Part shown: piece by piece, positions 57,050 through 64,000 of the stretch
Layout: every line of letters starts with the position of its first letter
Position numbering within the stretch: the first letter of the stretch is position 1
Assembly (NCBI RefSeq): GCF_020283565.1
Contig: NC_060060.1
Coordinates: forward strand, 10,292,001-10,356,000
From: Trifolium pratense
Taxonomy: Eukaryota > Streptophyta > Magnoliopsida > Fabales > Fabaceae
DNA: 64,000 nucleotides
Reading direction: 5' to 3'
Translations under genes and position numbers: made by a program
The notes under the pieces: model-generated
What the model saw: the letters and a program-made list of their open reading frames with translations, nothing else
Told to the model about the DNA's origin: nothing
Database searches by the model: none

Positions 57050-58363
57050 TGATGAAATACAAAAGCAAGTATTTTCGTTATATCATATCCACAGGGACTA
57101 GTGCAATATCAATTGTAAATATACAAATTCCATGATTTTAAGTGCGGGTTTGTTTTGATTTGGTTTTGTAACATAAAATCGTGATATAAAAGTGCGTAAT
57201 AAACTTTGGATATAAAAACTTGTTGGGATCGGATTTTATCAAATCATTCACATGTATCCGTTAACTATCGATATATATATTTCATTTACCAATCATTATC
57301 GTCACGTATTACTCGTCGATCATATCTGTGTCCGGAATATGTCTTGAAATCTATTGAATCTATTAATTTTCCGATATCTCGAATCATTAATCGATAAAAT
57401 AGCATTAAGCTTTAATACTTTAGGTGACAATTAAATCCCAAAATCTATGTCTAAACTTTGAAATCTAACAAGTGATTATCCTAAATCTTTGATTCAAATA
57501 ACATATGTCTATATCATTTAAATCCTTTAAGATAAGCATGAAAACAAGGTTATCACTAATATTGATTGATAAATAAAACACATATAGCAAAGTTAAACTA
57601 GATTCATGATCATAATTTAATTACATCCAACCCCAACAAAAGAGATTTAGCTATGAATAGCCATGATAAACTTACAAAAGAGTGAAGATGAGAAGGATTG
57701 AAAGACCATAGGGCTTGATTTCTCAAGTTGTGTGGAATCCACCTTCAAAACCTTACTAAACAGGATATCTCTATGAAAATCGTATTTTTCTATCTGATAT
57801 TAGCTAACTTGATAATTACAAAATGATCTAAAAGGCTATTTATAGACTTCTAAAAAAAGACATGTTCGCTAAGCGAATCCTTATTCGCTGAGCGAAGAAG
57901 TTACTTAACAGAGGAGGTTTGCTGACACGTGTATTAACTTGTGACTCATCACTTGCTCGCTAGGTGTTCGCTGTAGCGAACATTTTTTTATGCTGCTCGC
58001 TGCTTGCTCGCTGCAGCTTCGCCAAGTGACCTGAACTCCCTGCTTTCGTTCGCTGGGTGTTCGCTGAGGCTTCGCTGTGGCGAGCTCGTTCGCTGCAGGT
58101 TCGCTTCAGGTTCGCTGAGGACCCTGATCTCCCTGCCTTTGTTCGCTGCATCTTCGCTGCAGCGAATGCTTCACAAATTTGTTTCTTTTTCTAAGTTTCA
58201 GCCAAAACCTAACAAAATGGTTGAATTTGATAACTTTGCACAAGTTCTTAGCACACACCCTATTTACATCAAAAGTGGATTTAATTCCATGGATTTGTTA
58301 TCAAAATTATTCAATAAGTGCTCTCTTTCAACATGCATTTTAACCAATATTTGGCACTTATCA
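57050..58363 (-). repeat. Gypsy 3' LTR
   Basis: Minus strand starts TGATAAGTGCC at 58363 and ends TATTTCATCA at 57050. The polypurine phrase AAGTTGGGGAGATT stands directly before it. The last part contains GTCCCTGTGGATATGATA, a common U5 phrase. ATCCA (57045-57049) is the likely target duplication; its partner is outside the window. It carries the palindrome cluster at 57864-58166. Confidence 0.75.
57864..58166. repeat. Cluster of TTCGCT..AGCGAA palindromes in the LTR
   Basis: GTTCGCTAAGCGAA (57864), TTCGCTGAGCGAA (57884), GTTCGCTGTAGCGAAC (57966, perfect) and TTCGCTGCAGCGAA (58153), with about ten single GTTCGCTG/CTTCGCTG words between. Much richer in GC than its surroundings. Confidence 0.85.
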
Positions 58364-58378
58364 AATCTCCCCAACTTA
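58364..58378 (-). other. Gypsy polypurine tract
   Basis: AAGTTGGGGAGATT lies immediately upstream of the 3' LTR on the minus strand. A second similar phrase, TTCAAGTTGGGGAGAAG, lies at about 59050, internal to the element. Confidence 0.6.
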
Positions 58379-59870
58379 GAACTTTGTTTGTCCTCAAACA
58401 AAAGGTATTTAACAAGCTCAAGAATTTATCAAAAGAGTGGGTTTGTAATCAATCAAAGTTTTCAAAATCTTTTCTCATAACACAAGTAAAGCAATGTCAT
58501 CTTAGAGACTAGTTTTCAAAACATTCAAAGAAACAAAGCATGATCATGAAATGGTTTCTATGCCTAAGCAAAATTCTCAACATTCTTATCAAACAATCAA
58601 GACTCAAGTGTTATCTCAAATTTCTCACAATTATTTCTCTCAAGAGTAAGTGTTTAACTCAATCCGAGCAATGTGCAAGCAACAATTCAATTCAAACATT
58701 CATCCAAGCAATATCACAAAGTATGCTGTCCTTCATGGATCACTAAGGGCTTTATCAAGCTTGTAATGGGGCTGGGCTACAAGAATTCATTGTTTTTCTT
58801 TGGATTCAAAAGGCCTTAAGGATAAGAGAGCATAATTCTTGAAAATTTCATCACATAAGCTATTTATCCTCTTTCACTTTCCCAATTTTTCTTTCTTTTG
58901 GTAATTCTTTATGTATGCCACAATCTTTTCTTTCTTTAATCTTTTCAATTTCAATGAGTTATTTTGATTGTAACATCTTTTTCACAATTCTTTTTCTTTT
59001 TCTCAATCACCACAACACTACTTTTTCAACCAATTTATTTATCTATTTTTCGACCTACTTCTCCCCAACTTGAATCTTATCAAAACTCTTATATAAAACA
59101 AAATACACTTGCTCTCCTATCCTAAGACAAGGGTAGAGTAGTTGTTTTTCCTTTTCTTTGGTTTCAGGGTTTATAAAACAAACAATTTTCAAAATTTAAG
59201 GCTCAAATGGGGACACAAAAGATCACTATCTCACAGGGTAGGTTAAATTTGGCCAAGTAGTTGTACTCAAAAAGAAACATGGCCTTGATCATATCCGCAA
59301 CATCAAGCATACTTGTGACAGCCAGATTAAATTAAAATCAAATGAGCATACACAATTGCCGGCACTCAAAATTGTATGTAAACAATGGAAAGTTCACACA
59401 TTCTCACCCGGTTAGGTTGGATAACACAAGTTTCAATCATGTTCAACAAAAATAGTGAGAATCATCTTAGGACAAGTAACACACTTCAAAAACATGTTGA
59501 GTTTCTAAGCCTATTTCGAACAATACTCAAAAAAATGACATACATCTCTACAAATCAAACTATAATGCTCAACACATTGATTTATCACAAACCTATCTTT
59601 CAATTTCAAAAACATGTGAGCTTGTTCTTCAAAATACTATTCACAATATTTCACATTACTAGACTCTACTACTGATCATTATGCATTAAACTTTAAACAT
59701 CCATCACATGTTCACAACAAAACACAAAACAGGCAACACAAGTTCATACTTCCACATGTTCACATAGTTAAAACAAAAGATAAACTACTTAAACTTTAAA
59801 CATTAAATGACTGAAAGCTTTTTAAAGTTCACTCATTTTGGCGAGATTTTCAGCCATCTTCTTGCTTGCT
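58379..59870. other. Gypsy non-coding stretch between last ORF and LTR
   Basis: No coding potential on the element's strand. The plus-strand ORFs here are AT-driven. Confidence 0.5.
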
Positions 59871-61172
59871 TCACTCGGATGCAGAACCGGTTTCCGAACC
59901 ATATTCGGAACCAGATGCAGAACCAGATCCCGAGCCAGCATCACTTCCATCTCCCTCTTGCATAGATGCATCCGAACCAGCTTCTCCTTCACTTGCATTG
60001 TCTCCTTCATCATCAGCTTCAGCATCTGCTACATTACCCCCTCCAAGAAAAGTAGGCCTGACCTCAGGCCATGCAACATAGGCTTGGAAATCTTGCGGTG
60101 TCATCACCGACTGCCCGGTGTGCTGATTATAGAAGGACTGCTGCATTGCACTCATGGCTCTATACCCTGCATCATTCTGATCATACAAATAAGTGAAATG
60201 GTTATAAAAATTCTGATCATGAACATTAGAGGTGGAGGCCTGGGGTGGTGTGGGTGGTGGTGGTTGTTGTGCAGCTCTTCTCTTCTTCGGCTTGCAGTAC
60301 CGATCCACATACTCATCATCAATTGTCCCAATCTCCTCACTTCCAATTTCATGAATGTGTATCTTATTAGCTAAACACAATCCCATAATTAAGCACGGGA
60401 AACCCATAGGGCTGGAGGATCTCAAAATAGTGGACTTAAGGTTCTTGTCAGGGTGGCCACACATGGTAATCTCTTTCATCCAACTAGAGATGATACCGGC
60501 CAAATCCACTTCAAGGCCTTCATTTAAGTAATGAATGAGGCCAATGATATTCATAGTGGCATCTGAAGGGTGGGAATTAGGTTGGATGTTATATAAAACA
60601 AGTAGGAACAGGAGTTGGGTGAAGGTGCGCATATCATCTCTAAGGGCCCTCAAGGGTTTGTTGGTTGTGCCATAGGTGAAGTCATGGTTAGGCCTTAGAA
60701 GTTTCCTTCGCATGATGTCAATGTCCCAAGTCTTGCGGGCTCGTTGCTTCTGAAAATCACACAAGGTTTCACTGGCGGGTAGGGTGAAAGGGTTGCCAAG
60801 AAACTCATTGATGGCATTGCGGTCAAAACGGATGGTTTTTCCGCGCACCATGGTGGTGAAAGAGAATGGCTCATCCTGAGATGGGTAAGCATTTGCATAA
60901 AATTCTCTCACAAAGGTGGGGTTGAATTTTTTTGGTGGGTCAATAAGTTTACCCCAACGCATATCATTGATGATTTTTGCAAACTTCTCATAGCTTCCAT
61001 GCTCAAAAATATCGAATTTCCTTTCATTCCAAATCTTTTTCCTTTCAAGTATTTGGTATCGCTCAAATTGCTCCGGTCCACGAAACCTGCTGGGGTCAAA
61101 GGCTGTGTGCGATGAACTTGCTCCAGTCTTTTGCTTCTTTCCGGTACTAGCTGCTGGTCTTTTTGGTGCCAT
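59871..61172 (-). CDS. Gypsy extra ORF: putative plant transposon protein (Transposase_32/PF20167-like)
   Basis: 433 aa from ATG 61172 (MAPKRPAAS...); an in-frame ATG at 61199 would add nine residues. The N-terminus is basic (KRPAASTGKKQK), followed by FDPSRFRGPEQFERYQILER and WGKLIDPPKKFNPTFVREFYANA, phrases I associate with the 'putative plant transposon protein' domain common in legumes. The tail is a long acidic Ser/Gly/Asp/Glu run (about the last 55 residues). I see no signal peptide or transmembrane helix, so it does not look like an envelope protein despite its position after pol. A good acceptor (TTTCAG) at 61175 and a donor (CAG|GTATGC) at 61657 could splice a leader to it. Function unknown. 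Confidence 0.8.
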   Translation of the reverse strand: MAPKRPAASTGKKQKTGASSSHTAFDPSRFRGPEQFERYQILERKKIWNERKFDIFEHGSYEKFAKIINDMRWGKLIDPPKKFNPTFVREFYANAYPSQDEPFSFTTMVRGKTIRFDRNAINEFLGNPFTLPASETLCDFQKQRARKTWDIDIMRRKLLRPNHDFTYGTTNKPLRALRDDMRTFTQLLFLLVLYNIQPNSHPSDATMNIIGLIHYLNEGLEVDLAGIISSWMKEITMCGHPDKNLKSTILRSSSPMGFPCLIMGLCLANKIHIHEIGSEEIGTIDDEYVDRYCKPKKRRAAQQPPPPTPPQASTSNVHDQNFYNHFTYLYDQNDAGYRAMSAMQQSFYNQHTGQSVMTPQDFQAYVAWPEVRPTFLGGGNVADAEADDEGDNASEGEAGSDASMQEGDGSDAGSGSGSASGSEYGSETGSASE

Positions 61173-61912
61173 TCCTGAAATTACTTCTAAAAACCACATA
61201 AGTCTTTTGCTCAGAAAATTAGATAATTTATATTACAGAGCATGAATTTCAACTTTTGAAAGTTCCTTTCGCGAATTGTTAGCGAAAATTTCTAGTTATG
61301 AAGTAATAAGTAACACAAGGGTTTTCAGGATTTACTTTAGCAGACAACAACTATACACACACAGAGAGTTGGATTTAGGGTTAACAAATTCAATCTCTTG
61401 AGATTAGTTTGTACCATGTGTGAACCAATTTAAAAATTCAAAACAAATTATTTATTCACAATTGTTCACAATTTGTCAAAAGGAAGTACAAAAAGGAAGA
61501 GATTTGAATTTGTGTACCCTTATTCATTGAAGAAACATACATGACTACCCACAATTTTATCAAAAATTTCAAACAATCTACACAATCAATAGCATGCATC
61601 TTTCATTTTAAACCAAAATTGATGAGAATTGGAAATTGAATTTAAAATTTGCATACCTGAGTGATGGAGATGCACAAAAACTGAAAGTAGAAATGAATGG
61701 GGTAGTGGGTGGTGGTGGTTTGAATTTTTGAAGGATGGAGATGGTGGTTTGAAGAGATTTTGTGAGAAGAGGGAGTTAGAAGTGGAATTAGGGTTGAAAT
61801 GGGGGAGATTCGGACTCCCTTCTGATTTTGTGGAAGTGGGGTGTGAGGTGGCATGTGAGGTGGCCACAATTGGCCAGCTGTCAATTAAATTTGAAACTGC
61901 AAATTTCGCACC

Positions 61913-61947
61913 GTTCGCTTAGCGAATGGATTCTTCGCTTAGCGAAC
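61913..61947. repeat. Two more TTCGCTTAGCGAA palindromes in the Gypsy spacer
   Basis: GTTCGCTTAGCGAAT (61913) and CTTCGCTTAGCGAAC (about 61933) lie between pol and the extra ORF, matching those in the LTR. The rest of 61173-62117 is non-coding on the element's strand. Confidence 0.85.
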
Positions 61948-62117
61948 GCACATCAGAAAAAATTTTCTGCATAATTGGCCTGCTGTGTCTAGCCAACTTG
62001 CTTCCTTCACAACAAAAGTGTTCAATGCATGCTAAAACTCAAAAATACTTACAAAATTGGGTTGCCTCCCAACAAGCGCTTGTTTTACGTCATTAGCTCG
62101 ACGTTCTTGTTGGAGCT

Positions 62118-64000
62118 TCAAGGATCGGAAAGTGGGATTTTGGTAGTGACACGATCAAATTCTCCACCAAAATAGAGCTTCAATCTTTGACCATTCACAG
62201 TCCATGTGTCATTGGTAGCTGGATCTTCCAACACAACTGCACCATATGGTTTCACTTCACGGATTTTGAAAGGACCGGACCATTTGGATTTAAGCTTTCC
62301 CGGAAATAACTTCAATCTTGAGTTGAAAAGCAAAACCATTTGGCCTGGCCTAAATTCTTTGTTGACAAGCCGTTTATCATGATAGCTTTTGACCTTCTCT
62401 TTGTACAGCTTAGAAGATTCATAAGCTTGGCATCTCAATTCATCCAACTGTTGTAGCTGAACTTTTCTTTTCTCTCCGGCTTGGCTTTCATCAAAATTCA
62501 AAAATTTCAAAGCCCAATAGGCTTTATGCTCAAGTTCCACCGGAAGATGACATGTCTTACCATATACCATCTGAAAAGGTGTAAGGCCTATTGGTGCTTT
62601 GAAAGATGTCCGATATGCCCATAATGCCGCGTCTAACTTCAATGACCAATCTTTTCTTGATGCGGACACAGTTTTTTCAAGAATTTTCTTTATTTCACGA
62701 TTCGAAACTTCTGCTTGTCCGTTGGTCTGAGGATGGTATGGTGATGCTACTTTGTGCTTGACTCCATAATGCTCAAGTGCTTTGGCTAGTGGAGAATTGC
62801 AAAAATGTGACCCTCCATCACTGATAAGCACACGAGGGGTTCCAAAGCGGGTGAAAATGTTTCTTTTTAGAAATTTTATCACCGTTTTGCCATCAGCTTT
62901 TGGTGACGCAATTGCCTCTACCCACTTGGACACATAGTCTACTGCCACAAGAATGTATTCATTTGAAAATGATGATGGAAAAGGGCCCATGAAATCAATG
63001 CCCCAGCAATCAAATACTTCAACAACATGCATGTTTTGAAGTGGCATTTCATTGCGCCTTGAAATTCCACCTATTCTTTGACAGTTATCACATCTCCGAG
63101 CATGTTCATAAGTGTCTTTGAACAAACTCGGCCAAAAGAATCCTGACTGCAAAATTTTTGCTGCTGTTCTCTCTCCATTATAATGGCCTCCATATGGTGA
63201 GTTATGACAATGCCACATGATGCTTGTGGCTTCCTCTTTGGTAACACATCTCCTCAATAAGTTGTCTGCTCCAATTTTAAATAAATAAGGATCATCCCAA
63301 ACATATTGATTTGCTTCACGGAGGAACTTTTTCTTTTGGTGCCAATTGAGATCATCCGGTATTAATCCGGATGCTTTGAAATTAGCCATATCAGCAAACC
63401 ATGGCCTTTCTTGCACCATAAGCAGTTTTTCATCGGGGAATTCTTCAAGAACCTCACGTTCATGTTTGGTCACCTCATTGTTTACAAGTCTTGATAAGTG
63501 GTCAGCTACCAAGTTTTCTGTTCCCTTTTTATCTTTTATCTCAAGATCAAACTCTTGTAGTAAGAGCATCCACCGAATGAGTCTCGGCTTAGAATCAGCT
63601 TTTGTAATTAAATACTTGATAGCTGCATGGTCAGTATACACAACAATCTTTGAACCAATCAAATAAGAACGAAATTTCTCAAGTGCATACACTATAGCAA
63701 GTAATTCTTTCTCGGTTGTTGCATAGTTAACTTGTGCATCATTTAATACTTTGCTTGCATAGTGTATAGCATGAAAAATTTTGTTCTTTCTTTGTCCAAG
63801 GACTGCACCAACTGCATAATCACTAGCATCACACATCAATTCAAATTCAAGTTTCCAATCGGGTGCTATGATTATGGGTGCAGTCACCAATCTTTCTTTC
63901 AATTCATTAAAAGCAAGTAAACATTCATCATCAATTTTAAAAGACGTACCTTTGTTAAGCAGATTGCTTAATGGTTTGGCAATTTTGGAAAAATCTTTGA
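62118..64000 (-). CDS. Gypsy pol, C-terminal part (RT connection, RNase H, integrase); runs off the window
   Basis: Open from the window edge ([17 protein letters not shown], the end of the RT region) to the stop at 62118, with no break. RNase [53 protein letters not shown]. Integrase zinc finger: [14 protein letters not shown]...CDNCQ. The DDE triad is in [18 protein letters not shown] and [15 protein letters not shown]-terminal SH3-like tail follows ([13 protein letters not shown]..., SKWSGPFKI). It would copy and insert the element's DNA. The intact frame suggests a young copy. The true start is outside the window. Confidence 0.95.
   Translation of the reverse strand, partial: KDFSKIAKPLSNLLNKGTSFKIDDECLLAFNELKERLVTAPIIIAPDWKLEFELMCDASDYAVGAVLGQRKNKIFHAIHYASKVLNDAQVNYATTEKELLAIVYALEKFRSYLIGSKIVVYTDHAAIKYLITKADSKPRLIRWMLLLQEFDLEIKDKKGTENLVADHLSRLVNNEVTKHEREVLEEFPDEKLLMVQERPWFADMANFKASGLIPDDLNWHQKKKFLREANQYVWDDPYLFKIGADNLLRRCVTKEEATSIMWHCHNSPYGGHYNGERTAAKILQSGFFWPSLFKDTYEHARRCDNCQRIGGISRRNEMPLQNMHVVEVFDCWGIDFMGPFPSSFSNEYILVAVDYVSKWVEAIASPKADGKTVIKFLKRNIFTRFGTPRVLISDGGSHFCNSPLAKALEHYGVKHKVASPYHPQTNGQAEVSNREIKKILEKTVSASRKDWSLKLDAALWAYRTSFKAPIGLTPFQMVYGKTCHLPVELEHKAYWALKFLNFDESQAGEKRKVQLQQLDELRCQAYESSKLYKEKVKSYHDKRLVNKEFRPGQMVLLFNSRLKLFPGKLKSKWSGPFKIREVKPYGAVVLEDPATNDTWTVNGQRLKLYFGGEFDRVTTKIPLSDP

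Larger units (their letters stand above)
57050..64000 (-). mobile_element. Gypsy (Athila/Calypso-like) retrotransposon, 3' portion
   Basis: Order on the minus strand: pol tail with RNase H and integrase (64000-62118), spacer, an extra ORF (61172-59871), a non-coding stretch, polypurine tract and a 1.3 kb LTR (58363-57050). The 5' half lies beyond the window. An extra ORF between pol and the 3' LTR is the layout of Athila-group elements. The integrase tail phrase [16 protein letters not shown] also suits that group. Confidence 0.9.

Noticed and set aside
57864..58166. CRISPR-like array of palindromic repeats
   Set aside because: Irregular spacing, repeats of only about 13 bp, no unique spacers of even length, and a plant retroelement setting.
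58004..58480. 158-aa plus-strand ORF
   Set aside because: It spans the LTR palindrome cluster and LTR/polypurine border; composition is set by repeats.
59838..60374. Plus-strand ORFs opposite the Gypsy extra ORF
   Set aside because: Shadow frames of the 433-aa ORF, driven by its repetitive acidic tail.
59871..61172. Reading the extra Gypsy ORF as a retroviral-type envelope gene
   Set aside because: No signal peptide, transmembrane segment or cleavage site is visible; only its position is env-like.

Overview
This is plant nuclear DNA, very AT-rich and full of transposable elements. It most likely comes from a legume of the Medicago/clover/pea group. That placement is an inference from protein character, the repeat families I recognise (initiator-Met-primed TRIMs, tRNA-derived SINEs, Stowaway MITEs, an Athila/Calypso-like Gypsy element) and GT-AG introns; no search was run. 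Six host genes look intact, one host gene is dead, and most of the rest is nested mobile elements.

Left part (1-22 kb): a TRIM retroelement (1-351); a complete eight-exon gene for a secreted, probably GPI-anchored PLC-X-domain protein (618-4663, minus); a 1.16 kb long-TIR element with a 9-bp target duplication (6351-7511) and small MITEs; an intronless CAF1-type deadenylase (9014-9850, minus) whose promoter is split by a 930-bp long-TIR element lodged in an (AT)n tract; an unrecognised 135-aa gene (15013-15420, minus) that shares promoter sequence with the CAF1 gene; an intronless MAPKKK-type kinase (18051-19001, minus); and a RALF34-like peptide hormone gene (21224-21604, minus).

Middle part (24.6-36.2 kb): a set of diverged segmental duplications around a dead MATE transporter gene (30161-35188). 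The gene carries several frameshifts and a 2.47 kb internally deleted Copia element with a perfect 5-bp target duplication. Comparing the duplicated blocks gives natural empty sites that date and bound several insertions, including a Tourist-type MITE, a 254-bp hairpin MITE and a poly(A)-only insertion.

Right part (37-64 kb): a 4.57 kb candidate Helitron (37094-41664) with an internal degenerate repeat array and two nested insertions; a HECATE-type bHLH gene (44062-44781, plus); an 806-bp long-TIR element; two more candidate Helitrons; a G-rich inverted-repeat element; and the 3' portion of a large Gypsy retrotransposon (57050 to beyond 64000, minus) with RNase H/integrase, an extra ORF after pol, and a long LTR carrying palindromes of the TTCGCT..AGCGAA type.

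The host genes do not form a pathway. The PLC-X protein, RALF peptide and kinase relate to the cell surface and signalling, CAF1 to mRNA decay and HECATE to transcription. I do not see a clearly new multi-gene system. The most unusual material is structural: the Helitron family, promoter sharing interrupted by a transposon, the long-TIR family with repeated subterminal words, and the palindrome clusters.
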